NCBI GenBank assembly: GCA_027457205.1
Contig: DAIDTM010000145.1
Coordinates: 1 to 9,814, forward strand
Reading direction: 5' to 3'
Length of the DNA: 9,814 bases
Source of the DNA: Anaerolineae bacterium
GTDB lineage: Bacteria > Chloroflexota > Anaerolineae > UBA4142
Below are positions 1 to 6,980 of this stretch, piece after piece. Within the stretch, counting starts at the first letter, position 1; every line of letters starts with the position of its first letter. The translations under genes and the position numbers were made by a program. Below the pieces are notes generated by a model. The model did no database searches. It saw only the letters and a program-made list of their open reading frames with translations, and was not told the origin of the DNA.

Positions 1-78
1 GTTTTCGCAACCTTCGCAAGGATAGCGGATTAGTCAAGTTTTGCGCCCAGACGTTTGCGCTTTGCCGAGAAAATTGTA
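1..78. other. Intergenic region downstream of comF
   Basis: No gene is seen here. Reading on the minus strand past the ComF stop, there is a short palindrome (CCTTGCGAAGG, positions 11-21) next to a second TTGCGAA copy, and two copies of GCGCAAA nearby. None makes a convincing rho-independent terminator, because no long stem with a T-run follows. The window edge cuts the region, so the end of the operon transcript cannot be placed. Confidence 0.4.
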
Positions 79-786
79 TCACCTCCCGCGTGCGAGGGCA
101 AGCCCCCACACCGATTTTGCGCCGCGCTGTTTGAGCGCGGCGGTACAGGCATCCATTGTCGCGCCGGTCGTACACACATCGTCGATCAACAGCACGCGCA
201 TCCCGGCGACGCGCGCCTCGGCGGCGAACGCCTCCTGCACATTCGCGTGCCGCTCTGCCGCGTCGAGTTCGACTTGCGAGCGCGTCGCGCGCACGCGCGC
301 CAACGCGCTGTCCCAGACCGGCAGGTTTTGCCGCGCGCCCAGCGCCCGCGCGAGCAAGAGCGCTTGATTGAATCCGCGCGCGCGTTCGCGTTCTGCGTGT
401 AAAGGTACCGCCGTGACGACATCCACCGGCAACGAATGCGCGGCGAGATAATCGCTCAACATCTGTCCCAGGACGCCGGCAAGCTCGGGACGCGGCTCGT
501 ACTTGAAAGTGTGGATGGCGCGGCGGAGATTTCCTTCGAAGAAAGCGATCGCGCGGATGCCGTAGATGGTCAGCGGGAGTTTGCGGCAATACGGACATTC
601 TTGGCGATGCAGATGGCGACCGCAGCGGTCGCAGAGCGGCGGCAGAATTTTCTCGACCTGGGCGCGGCACGCGGGGCAAAACCATGCCGGATCCGCGCTG
701 CGACAGACGATGCAACGCGGTGGAAAGAGGAGATCGAGCAGCGCCTGGCGGGCGGCGTGCGCCGTCCGCCATATCCGCGCAACCAT
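79..786 (-). CDS. comF: ComF family protein (phosphoribosyltransferase-like, double zinc-finger N-terminus)
   Basis: A 235-residue protein with the full ComF layout. The N-terminal third carries four CxxC pairs (C25/C28, C37/C40, C52/C55, C64/C67), expected to bind zinc. The C-terminal part is a type I phosphoribosyltransferase fold with the family's RGFNQ motif at 137-141 and the PRPP-binding loop VLLIDDVCTTGATM at 198-211. ComF proteins are required for natural transformation in several bacteria, acting in the cytoplasm on incoming single-stranded DNA, although many ComF homologues lie outside competence operons and have no tested role. The ATG start is preceded by GGAGGGG at very short spacing and lies 12 nt after the DUF192 stop, so it is probably the last gene of the Tad operon. 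Length is normal and all key residues are present. Family assignment is secure; a competence role here is inference. Confidence 0.93.
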   Translation of the reverse strand: MVARIWRTAHAARQALLDLLFPPRCIVCRSADPAWFCPACRAQVEKILPPLCDRCGRHLHRQECPYCRKLPLTIYGIRAIAFFEGNLRRAIHTFKYEPRPELAGVLGQMLSDYLAAHSLPVDVVTAVPLHAERERARGFNQALLLARALGARQNLPVWDSALARVRATRSQVELDAAERHANVQEAFAAEARVAGMRVLLIDDVCTTGATMDACTAALKQRGAKSVWGLALARGR

Positions 787-798
787 ACCCCTCCGCGA

Positions 799-1161
799 TC
801 ACGCGAATTCGAATTCGATCAAATCGCCGAGCCGTGTGCCGGTGCGCTCAATCGTCCCTGCCGGCATTTCGAGGACATTGGCGGCGGAACCCACGAACGG
901 ACTGGCGCGTAACGGGACCATTTTCGGGATCAGGTGCTTGACGCGCCCATCGCGATCCAGGAACAAAACGTCGATGGCAAATCCCATTCCGATGGTGTGG
1001 ATCGCTTTCTCGCCGCGCAACAACAGCCCTTCGCCGGTCTGGAGCGGCGCGTGTCCCAGCAAGCCCTTGAGCCGCGTCCACGCGCTGTCCGCCACAGTTC
1101 CCTGTTCAACGAGGACGGCGTTGCGGCTGCGATTGATCGCGCGCAGTTTACCTGCCGCCAC
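799..1161 (-). CDS. DUF192 (UPF0127/COG1430) family protein
   Basis: A 120-residue protein matching the DUF192 pattern: a WTRLKGLLG segment near residues 28-36, GEGLLL at 43-48, the characteristic IHTIGMGFAIDVLFLD stretch at about 54-69, and LEMPAGTIERTG near the C-terminus. The biochemical role of the family is unknown; members are often small, and many are exported or lipid-anchored. This one has no signal peptide, so it appears cytoplasmic unless the true start lies elsewhere. The start codon is GTG and overlaps the last 14 nt of tadC, which suggests translational coupling; a GGGCGGG stretch within the tadC end may act as the ribosome-binding site. It sits between tadC and comF with a 12-nt gap to the latter. 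Family assignment is strong; function unknown. Confidence 0.9.
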   Translation of the reverse strand: MAAGKLRAINRSRNAVLVEQGTVADSAWTRLKGLLGHAPLQTGEGLLLRGEKAIHTIGMGFAIDVLFLDRDGRVKHLIPKMVPLRASPFVGSAANVLEMPAGTIERTGTRLGDLIEFEFA

Positions 1162-2077
1162 CCAACAACCCGCCCTGGCTCGAAAAAATCAATACCGCCG
1201 GTCCCAGAAGAACGATGAAAATCGATGGGAAGATCAAAAAGACTAGCGGGAAGAGCATTTTGACCGGCGCTTGGGCGGCTTGCTCTTCGGCGCGCTGCCG
1301 CCGTTTGACGCGCATCTGGTCGGACTGGATGCGCAGGACTTTGGCAAGACTGACGCCCAATTGATCGGCTTGAATCACCGCGGCGATAAAGTTGCCGACA
1401 TCGGGCACGTCGGTGCGGTTCGCCATATCGCGCAGCGCCTCGCGGCGCAGCTTGCCCAGCCGAATCTCCGCGTTGACGCGCGCGAACGCGCGGCTAAGTT
1501 CATTGTCCCATTTCTCGGTGACTTTGACCATCGCCGCGTCAAACCCCAGACCGGCTTCTACGCTGATGGTCAGCAGGTCGAGCGCGTCCGCCAGTGAGCG
1601 TTGAATCTCGTGCTTGCGCGATCTGATCTTGCTGTTCAGCCAGAAGACCGGCAGGTAAAAACCCAGGATACCGCCGACGGCAGTGAACAGGATGATTTGC
1701 AGCACCGGAACGCCGAGAAAATAGAGCGGAAGCACCACGATCACCATCGTGATGACAGCCGCCATACCGCGCACGCCCAACAAGTCCGACGTGGTCCAGC
1801 CGTTGGGGTTGCCGGCAAGATCGAGTTTGTGCCGCATCTCTTCGACGTTGCGCTGCGGCGCGAAGCGACCGATCAGCTCAGCCATTCCGCGAATCGCCGG
1901 CGAGACGACGCGTTCGCTAAACGGCTGCTCCAGTTCCATCTCGGCGAGGGTACGCGGACGCGAGCCGTAGGTATCCAGACGCGTTTGAACGGTGTTGGGA
2001 CCGGCTGCCATCCCCAGTCCCACAAAGACCAGGATGATGCTCAATGCCACGAACACCGGAAGAATCGTTGTTAGCAT
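1148..2077 (-). CDS. tadC: TadC-like type II secretion F domain protein (Tad pilus platform)
   Basis: A 309-residue integral membrane protein, one of the paired inner-membrane platform proteins of the Tad (Flp) pilus machine, expected to pair with TadB and contact the CpaF ATPase. Hydrophobic segments lie at about 5-24, 104-121, 124-146 and 274-298. The cytoplasmic T2SSF domain covers roughly 155-285, with SLADALDLLTISVEAGLGF at 161-179, the typical TadC signature, and the later QADQLGVSLAKVLR stretch at 236-249. The C-terminus is a short Gly-rich tail. ATG is preceded by GGGAGGG at about 5 nt spacing. It follows tadB with a 34-nt gap and its end overlaps the DUF192 start. TadC rather than TadB is chosen from gene order and the LADALDLL/EAGLGF motif. 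Length is normal for the family. Confidence 0.93.
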   Translation of the reverse strand: MLTTILPVFVALSIILVFVGLGMAAGPNTVQTRLDTYGSRPRTLAEMELEQPFSERVVSPAIRGMAELIGRFAPQRNVEEMRHKLDLAGNPNGWTTSDLLGVRGMAAVITMVIVVLPLYFLGVPVLQIILFTAVGGILGFYLPVFWLNSKIRSRKHEIQRSLADALDLLTISVEAGLGFDAAMVKVTEKWDNELSRAFARVNAEIRLGKLRREALRDMANRTDVPDVGNFIAAVIQADQLGVSLAKVLRIQSDQMRVKRRQRAEEQAAQAPVKMLFPLVFLIFPSIFIVLLGPAVLIFSSQGGLLGGGR

Positions 2078-2111
2078 TTATTCCCTCCCACCCAGCATCT
2101 CGCTTCCATCG

Positions 2112-3080
2112 CTAGACTTCGATGTCGGTGATCTTGCGGATGGCAAAATAACCCAGCAGAATGGTGATGCCGCCGGTCACGAGCATGGCGATACCACACG
2201 TTTGCTGAAACATTCGATCAAGATACGCGGGATTGAAGACGAACATAAACACGCCGAGGAGCAGCGGCAGCACCGAGACCACGTTGCCGGACAAGCGCTG
2301 CTGCGACGTGAGCGCCCTGATCTGCCCCTTGATTCGCACGCGTTCTCGAATCGTTTCGGCGATCGTGTCGAGGATTTCGGACAGGTTGCCGCCGACTTCG
2401 TGCTGAATGTTGATCGCGGTGATGACCATATCGAGGTCTTCGCTTTGGATGCGCTGGAGCAAGTGTCCCAGGGCTTCCTCGATGGTCAGCCCGAGTCCGA
2501 TCTCGCGTACGACGCGGATGAATTCCACCGACATCGGCGCGGGCATATCTTTGGAAACCGTCTCAATCGATTGGAGCAGACTGTAGCCGGAGCGGAGCGA
2601 GTTGGACAGCAGGATGAGCATATCGCCCAGTTGATTGTTGAACGCGGCGAGCCGTTGCGCCTGCAACCGGCGTAGATAGAAACGCGGCAGGTAAAACCCG
2701 ATCACGCCTCCGATCAGCCCAAAGATGATATTACCGCGCCCCAGAAACAGCGCAATCAGGAAACCGATCAGGACCGAGGCGATGTTCACCAGAATGTACT
2801 CGGAGGGGGTGAGTTTCAAATCCGCGCGCTGAAGCTCGACGGCAAGTTGTTTTGCCGCGCCGCCGGTGTTGAGCATCTTGTTCAGCCCGCGGGTCGCTTC
2901 CTGCTGCGCGGTAATGGCTTCGGCTTGCGCGGCAATCCCATCCCGGCTGGCGTACTGGTCCAAGCGCGAATCGATCGCCGCTTTCTGGCTGCCCAGGATA
3001 CGGTCGATTCCGAAGAACAGCAGGAAGATGGACGCAAAAGCGAGCAGACTGAAAATCAGAGGCGAAGTCGTAGAATCCAT
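2112..3080 (-). CDS. tadB: TadB-like type II secretion F domain protein (Tad pilus platform)
   Basis: A 322-residue membrane protein with an N-terminal hydrophobic segment (about 7-25), a charged and Gln/Ala-rich linker (31-90, possibly helical), two closely spaced membrane segments (about 96-132), a cytoplasmic T2SSF domain (about 148-262) and two C-terminal membrane helices (about 266-283 and 294-314). Within the domain, LGDMLILLSNSLRSGYSLLQ (151-170) and INIQHEVGGNLSEILDTIA (223-241) are the characteristic TadB segments. It forms the inner-membrane platform with TadC through which the pilus is assembled. The ATG start has GAGGAG about 9 nt upstream. The gene starts 27 nt after the cpaF stop and ends 34 nt before tadC. 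The cpaF-tadB-tadC order is that of classical Tad loci, which supports the TadB assignment over a generic GspF. Confidence 0.94.
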   Translation of the reverse strand: MDSTTSPLIFSLLAFASIFLLFFGIDRILGSQKAAIDSRLDQYASRDGIAAQAEAITAQQEATRGLNKMLNTGGAAKQLAVELQRADLKLTPSEYILVNIASVLIGFLIALFLGRGNIIFGLIGGVIGFYLPRFYLRRLQAQRLAAFNNQLGDMLILLSNSLRSGYSLLQSIETVSKDMPAPMSVEFIRVVREIGLGLTIEEALGHLLQRIQSEDLDMVITAINIQHEVGGNLSEILDTIAETIRERVRIKGQIRALTSQQRLSGNVVSVLPLLLGVFMFVFNPAYLDRMFQQTCGIAMLVTGGITILLGYFAIRKITDIEV

Positions 3081-3107
3081 ATCTATTGACTCCTCGCGTG
3101 GAACGCG

Positions 3108-4508
3108 CTATTGGAAGAACCGGTTGTCCAGTCCAAAAATCTGCGGCGGCAGGAAGATGTTGGACGCTTCCAGTTTCTCCATGAACTTGGGTCGAATGCC
3201 GGTCGCTTTGAGCTTGCCCAGGATCTTGCCATCTTTGACGCCGGCGCCTTCGAACTTGAAAATGTCCTGCGTCACGATGACCTCGCCTTCCATGCCCTGT
3301 ACCTCGGTGACCGAGACCACCTTGCGCGTACCGTCGCGCATACGCTCGATCTGCACGATCAGGTTGAGCGCGCCGGCGATCTGCTCGCGAATCGCGCGGA
3401 GCGGCAGCTCGACGCCCGCCATCAGCACCATCGTCTCCAGACGGTGCAGCGAGTCGCGCGGGGTGTTGGCGTGGACGGTGCTCATCGATCCTTCGTGACC
3501 GGTGTTCATCGCCTGCAACATATCCAACGCTTCGCCGCCGCGCACCTCGCCGACGATGATGCGGTCGGGGCGCATACGCAGCGCGTTGATGACAAGGTCG
3601 CGCATCGTCACTTCGCCGCGCCCTTCGATGTTGGGCGGGCGGGATTCCAGCGTGATGACATGTTCCTGGCGCAGCTGCAATTCCGCCGCGTTTTCGATGG
3701 TGATGATGCGTTCAGTCCCCGGAATGAAGCTTGAGATGATATTGAGCGTCGTGGTCTTGCCGGAGCCGGTGCCGCCGGAGATGATGACGTTCATCTTTCC
3801 TTCGACGCACGCTTTCATGAATTGCACAAACTCGCTGGAGAATGTGCCCAGCTTCACCGCTTCGTCGATGGTGATGGGCGTTGGGCGGAACTTGCGGATG
3901 GTGACCGTGGGTCCGATCAACGAGAGCGGCGGAATGATGATGTTGACGCGTGAACCGTCTGGCAAGCGCGCGTCGACGTACGGCTGTCCTTCGTCCACGC
4001 GCCGTCCCAGCGGCGAGACGATGCGGTCGATGATGCGAAAAACGTGCGCGTCGGTTTCAAAGGTGATCGCCACGCGCTCGATCTTGCCTTGACGTTCGAT
4101 ATAGATGTTGCGCGGACCGTTGACCATGATTTCGTCGATCGTCGGGTCTTCGAGGAGTTTCTGGATGGGACCATAGCCCAGCACTTCGGCGAGAATTTCA
4201 TCGAAGAGCCGTGATTTGTCCGCGCGCGCCAAGACGACGTCTTCCTGCGCCAGAAAATCGTTGAACATTCCCTCGATGGTCCGGCGCACCTGATCTTGTT
4301 TCGAGAGATCGAGCTTCGGATCGAGATCGGCGATGATCTTTTGCTGAACGCGCGTCTTGAGATCGGCATAGACATCATGCGCGGGCGCGGGCGCTTGCCG
4401 TCGCTTCAAAGTGATTTCGTCGCTTTTGGGTGGTTCGGGCGCGGAGGGGGTCTGCGTGCCGCCCGGCGGGACTTGACCGGCTTTTTCGATCCGTTTGAGT
4501 AGGGACAT
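3108..4508 (-). CDS. cpaF: CpaF/TadA secretion ATPase of the Tad pilus
   Basis: A 466-residue hexameric ATPase of the secretion superfamily (VirB11/PilT-like, CpaF branch) that should drive Flp-type pilus assembly from the cytoplasmic face. The N-terminal 45 residues are Pro-rich and probably disordered. An N-terminal domain follows, with ILAEVLGYGPIQKLLEDP at 105-122. The ATPase core has Walker A GGTGSGKTTT at 245-254 (K251), an Asp-box region around 270-290, Walker B RIIVGEVRGGE ending near 326 with E321 as the likely catalytic acid, and the His box GHEGSMSTVHAN at 337-348. One oddity: the Asp-box reads IENAAEL where many relatives have IED; N273 replaces that acid. The start ATG has only a weak purine-rich AAAGAGAG upstream. 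It is separated from cpaE by 134 nt containing an inverted repeat, and from tadB by 27 nt. Assignment is very secure. Confidence 0.97.
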   Translation of the reverse strand: MSLLKRIEKAGQVPPGGTQTPSAPEPPKSDEITLKRRQAPAPAHDVYADLKTRVQQKIIADLDPKLDLSKQDQVRRTIEGMFNDFLAQEDVVLARADKSRLFDEILAEVLGYGPIQKLLEDPTIDEIMVNGPRNIYIERQGKIERVAITFETDAHVFRIIDRIVSPLGRRVDEGQPYVDARLPDGSRVNIIIPPLSLIGPTVTIRKFRPTPITIDEAVKLGTFSSEFVQFMKACVEGKMNVIISGGTGSGKTTTLNIISSFIPGTERIITIENAAELQLRQEHVITLESRPPNIEGRGEVTMRDLVINALRMRPDRIIVGEVRGGEALDMLQAMNTGHEGSMSTVHANTPRDSLHRLETMVLMAGVELPLRAIREQIAGALNLIVQIERMRDGTRKVVSVTEVQGMEGEVIVTQDIFKFEGAGVKDGKILGKLKATGIRPKFMEKLEASNIFLPPQIFGLDNRFFQ

Positions 4509-4552
4509 TGAATCGCTCTCTTTCTATCTGTGTGTCTACGTTTGGTCTAGGA

Positions 4553-4639
4553 CTGTCTTACAAGCCACCACAAAGACACCAAGGTATCAAGTTTAGCCCC
4601 ATCTTCCTTTGTGTCTTTGTGACTTGGGTTTTCAGACAG
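4553..4639. repeat. Imperfect inverted repeat between cpaE and cpaF
   Basis: The core arms are CACAAAGACACCAAGG (4569-4584) and CCTTTGTGTCTTTGTG (4606-4621), complementary over 16 bp with one mismatch and a 21-nt loop. Further out, CAAG (4561-4564) faces a CTTG (4623-4626), and CTGTCT (4553-4558) faces AGACAG (4634-4639), so the palindrome extends, with gaps, to about 87 bp. The CAAAGACAC/GTGTCTTTG wording resembles a dispersed intergenic repeat I recall from several phyla, which is inference. It fills most of the 134-nt gap inside the operon. There is no T-run typical of a terminator on the minus strand, so it could be a mobile repeat remnant, an RNA-processing or stability hairpin, or an attenuating structure. 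Confidence 0.7.
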
Positions 4640-4642
4640 GTT

Positions 4643-5890
4643 CTAACGACTGGCAGCGCGCGCGGGAACCGGGACAGTGGGCTGCGCGACGGAGGTGCGC
4701 TGCGCGATGTTGCGAGCCAGAGCAAAATACGCCTGCGACAGCGCGGTGGTGCGCTGCGCGGTGACAAAGGGCACGCCGCGATTGATGGCGAGCAGCGTCG
4801 TGCGGTCGTCCTTGGGCAAGACCGCGCCGACCGGATGTTTGATGCTCGCTTCGATATCTTTCGGTCGAATGCCGCTGCGCCCGTCTTCTTTGTTCAACAC
4901 AAAGAAGGTCTTTTCCGGCGGGTACTTGAGCGCGTCGGTCAGCTCGAAAAACAGTTTGGCGTTCTTGATGGCGGGAATGTCGGCGGTAGAGACCAGGACG
5001 ATCTGGTCCGCCGCGTCGAGGAAGAGAATGGTGGTTTCCTGAAAAGACTTCCACAGATCGACGACGATAAAGTCGAACGATTTCGTCATCATCTCGATGA
5101 TCGTTTTCAGGTGCTCGGGTTTGACCAACTCTGCCATTTCGGGACGCGGCGGCGCGAGCAATACCTTGATCCCGGTGGCGTGACTTGCCAGTGTGCCGTC
5201 CAACAGGTCTTCGTCGATCCCCACCTTGTCGCCGGTCATCTCGGCGATGGTGCGGCTATTCGGCAGATTGAGGAATACGCCGACATCGCCGAACTCGAGA
5301 TTGGCGTCGATGAGCGCGACGCGCTCTTTGGTTTCTTCGCGCAGCGCGACTGCGAGATTGACCGCCACGGTGCTGGAGCCCGCGCCGCCCTTGCTTCCCA
5401 GGACGGCGATGATCTTGGCGCCTTTGGGCGGCGGCGGGGCGGGCACAGCGGAAACCATAGTTGGGGGCGGCGCGGGCATTGCCGCGCGCCGCGTCGCGCC
5501 CAACTGATAGACGCGGTGAATGCTGTTGACCAGCTCGTCGCCGGAGAAGGGCTTGATGAGAAATTCGCGCGCGCCGGCGAGCATCGAGCGGCGCAAATAG
5601 TCGGCTTCGCCCTGCACCGACATCATGACGACTTGGACATTCGGCAGTTGCGCCGAGATGGCTTCGCTCGCGGCGATGCCGTCCACTCCCGGCATATTAA
5701 TGTCCATCAGGACGATGTCGGGAAGGTACTGGGTCGCGAGATCGATTCCCTCGCGGCCGTTTGCCGCTGCGCCGACGATTTCAATATCGTCTTCAAAGTA
5801 CAGAAGCTTTTTGATGTTCTCGCGCGTCTCCATAATGTCGTCGACGATGAGGACGCGGATCTTTGGACCGTTACTCCCACTGGCGGGCAT
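4643..5890 (-). CDS. cpaE: CpaE/TadZ: response-regulator receiver fused to a ParA/MinD-like domain
   Basis: A 415-residue cytoplasmic protein that in Tad systems places the secretion machine in the cell, often at a pole. Residues 10-128 are a CheY-like receiver with all the usual phosphorylation residues: acidic pair D17/D18, phospho-acceptor D63 in LMDINMPGVDG, S91 and K113 in KPF. A Pro/Ala-rich linker (137-156) leads to a MinD/ParA-type domain (about 158-400) with a deviant Walker A KGGAGSST (167-174), in which the signature lysine K167 is kept but the second, normally invariant lysine is Ser, as is common in CpaE/TadZ. IDANLEFGD (194-202) and FIVVDL (274-279) are the later nucleotide-site segments. 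ATG at 5890 is preferred over TTG at 5893 because AAAAGG lies 6 nt upstream of it. The tail (400-415) is Pro/Ala-rich. Confidence 0.94.
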   Translation of the reverse strand: MPASGSNGPKIRVLIVDDIMETRENIKKLLYFEDDIEIVGAAANGREGIDLATQYLPDIVLMDINMPGVDGIAASEAISAQLPNVQVVMMSVQGEADYLRRSMLAGAREFLIKPFSGDELVNSIHRVYQLGATRRAAMPAPPPTMVSAVPAPPPPKGAKIIAVLGSKGGAGSSTVAVNLAVALREETKERVALIDANLEFGDVGVFLNLPNSRTIAEMTGDKVGIDEDLLDGTLASHATGIKVLLAPPRPEMAELVKPEHLKTIIEMMTKSFDFIVVDLWKSFQETTILFLDAADQIVLVSTADIPAIKNAKLFFELTDALKYPPEKTFFVLNKEDGRSGIRPKDIEASIKHPVGAVLPKDDRTTLLAINRGVPFVTAQRTTALSQAYFALARNIAQRTSVAQPTVPVPARAASR

Positions 5891-5925
5891 CAAATACCTT
5901 TTCTAAGATCGTGTAGAATGTAGTG

Positions 5926-5947
5926 GATTGGAACGAGACACCCAATC
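5926..5947. other. Short hairpin in the cpaB-cpaE gap
   Basis: GATTGG (5926-5931) and CCAATC (5942-5947) form a 6-bp stem with a 10-nt loop, within the 69-nt gap after the cpaB stop. It has no T-run on the minus strand, so it is unlikely to terminate transcription fully. It could modestly affect message stability or be chance. Confidence 0.3.
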
Positions 5948-5959
5948 GAGGCAGCAGGA

Positions 5960-6769
5960 CTATTTCGCCGGCAGCAAATTGAAATTAAATCGCTTGTTCA
6001 GGTACTGCAGGGTGACCGGTTCGGTGGTGAACGTTTGCGTATCACCGGCGTGCCGCAGCTCCAGCTCGATCGTTCCTTGTTCGCGCGCGCTCTTGAGCGC
6101 GAGCGCGTCCTGCGGCGTGAGCGCGAAGGTGAGGATATCGCCGGCAGGTTGCGCTTGCTGTTGACCACCGCTGGGCGCGACATTGTTCCAGCTGCCCACT
6201 TGCAGGATCAGGACATTTTGCAGCATCAACTGAGTGACGGGCTGTCCTTCCGTGCCGGTGGTCGCCGTGGTCGTAGTGGTTCGCTGCGACGCACCCTGGG
6301 GCGCAAGTGCGGCAGGGTTCAGCGTCAGCATAATGTCTACGCTGTCGCCAACTTGCAACGCGTTCGCCACGCTGGAAAGCGGGCTGATGGGAAAGGCGAC
6401 AGCGACTTTGCCGGTGGGAACAATGTACGAGGCGTTCGAGTGCGAGCCGGGGACCAGGGTGGTGCTGATGAACATTTGAGGTAGGATGAGCTGTCCCTGA
6501 TAGATCGGCTCTGTGGCAAGGTTGCCGATAACATCTTCCACGCGTCCGATCGCGCCTGCCGGGACCGGCGCGGGCCACTGCTGAATCGTCACAACCTGCG
6601 GTGTGATGACACTTCGATCCGGAATGTTTTGCAGCGCGATGACGACTGGCTGCGTGGTCACTTGCGCCGTTGGCTGCGGTTGATTACTGAGCGCCAGGAA
6701 GGTTCCGGCAGCGGTCACGAGACCGAGAATGATTCCCAGCAGGACAAGGATTCTGCCTCCACGTCGCAT
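5960..6769 (-). CDS. cpaB: CpaB/RcpC: SAF-domain Tad pilus assembly protein
   Basis: A 269-residue exported or membrane-anchored protein, first gene of the Tad operon. It begins with a basic MRRGGR stretch and a single hydrophobic segment (about 7-27), then a SAF domain (about 41-103: PVVIALQNIPDRSVITPQ then YQGQLILPQM) and the RcpC/CpaB C-terminal domain (about 118-268) containing KVAVAFPIS, the LQVGDSVDIMLTL segment at 138-150 and FALTPQDALALKSAREQGTIE at 215-235. A Thr/Gln-rich loop (160-210) interrupts the latter. In diderm bacteria CpaB works with the outer-membrane secretin CpaC; no secretin gene follows here. ATG has AAGGAG about 9 nt upstream, and a good promoter lies at 6816-6844. 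It is followed by cpaE after 69 nt. Confidence 0.92.
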   Translation of the reverse strand: MRRGGRILVLLGIILGLVTAAGTFLALSNQPQPTAQVTTQPVVIALQNIPDRSVITPQVVTIQQWPAPVPAGAIGRVEDVIGNLATEPIYQGQLILPQMFISTTLVPGSHSNASYIVPTGKVAVAFPISPLSSVANALQVGDSVDIMLTLNPAALAPQGASQRTTTTTATTGTEGQPVTQLMLQNVLILQVGSWNNVAPSGGQQQAQPAGDILTFALTPQDALALKSAREQGTIELELRHAGDTQTFTTEPVTLQYLNKRFNFNLLPAK

Positions 6770-6815
6770 AATGTTGTCTCCTTCAGAAGGTTGAATCGGG
6801 CGTCACGTTGAAACA

Positions 6816-6844
6816 ATTCTATAACGAAACAATGAAATTGGCAA
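6816..6844 (-). promoter_or_regulatory. Predicted sigma70-type promoter of the Tad operon
   Basis: On the minus strand, TTGCCA (-35, positions 6844-6839) and TAGAAT (-10, positions 6821-6816) are each five of six matches to consensus and are 17 nt apart. Transcription would start near 6809, giving a leader of about 40 nt that contains the cpaB ribosome-binding site. Back to back with the rightward promoter, its -35 element is only 17 bp from the other -35 element. Confidence 0.65.
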
Positions 6845-6861
6845 GAGACCCATTGTACTAC

Positions 6862-6890
6862 TTGACATCAATACGGTTTTATCTTAAACT
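6862..6890 (+). promoter_or_regulatory. Predicted sigma70-type promoter of the LPATG stalk-protein gene
   Basis: A perfect -35 TTGACA (6862-6867), a 17-nt spacer and TAAACT as -10 (6885-6890, four of six consensus matches including the first two and the last). Start of transcription is expected near 6897, leaving an 84-nt leader before the ATG at 6981, which I could not assign to any known leader type. The intervening stretch 6845-6861 between the two divergent -35 boxes is where a shared regulator could bind. Confidence 0.6.
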
Positions 6891-6980
6891 CAGCGTACCA
6901 GCTTGGGCGTTGATCGAGTTCCCAATTGTTCGGGCGGCTGACGCGCAAATATTTCCACTGCTCTACTACGGGGAATCAAC

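Noticed and set aside
1992..2675. Plus-strand open frame over tadB
   Set aside because: It is antisense to a gene with a clear T2SSF domain, and the composition is typical of a shadow frame.
4508..5923. A long open frame on the plus strand spanning the whole cpaE gene, starting with TTG
   Set aside because: It is antisense to a gene with clear receiver and ParA-like motifs. Its product is rich in Asp, His, Arg and Gln in the pattern expected from mirrored GC-rich codons, has no recognisable domain and no ribosome-binding site. The same applies to the other plus-strand frames over the Tad genes.
5891..5959. Internal promoter before cpaE (TTGGGT, 17 nt, TACATT on the minus strand)
   Set aside because: Only three of six and four of six consensus matches. 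The gap is short and the genes appear co-transcribed from the cpaB promoter.
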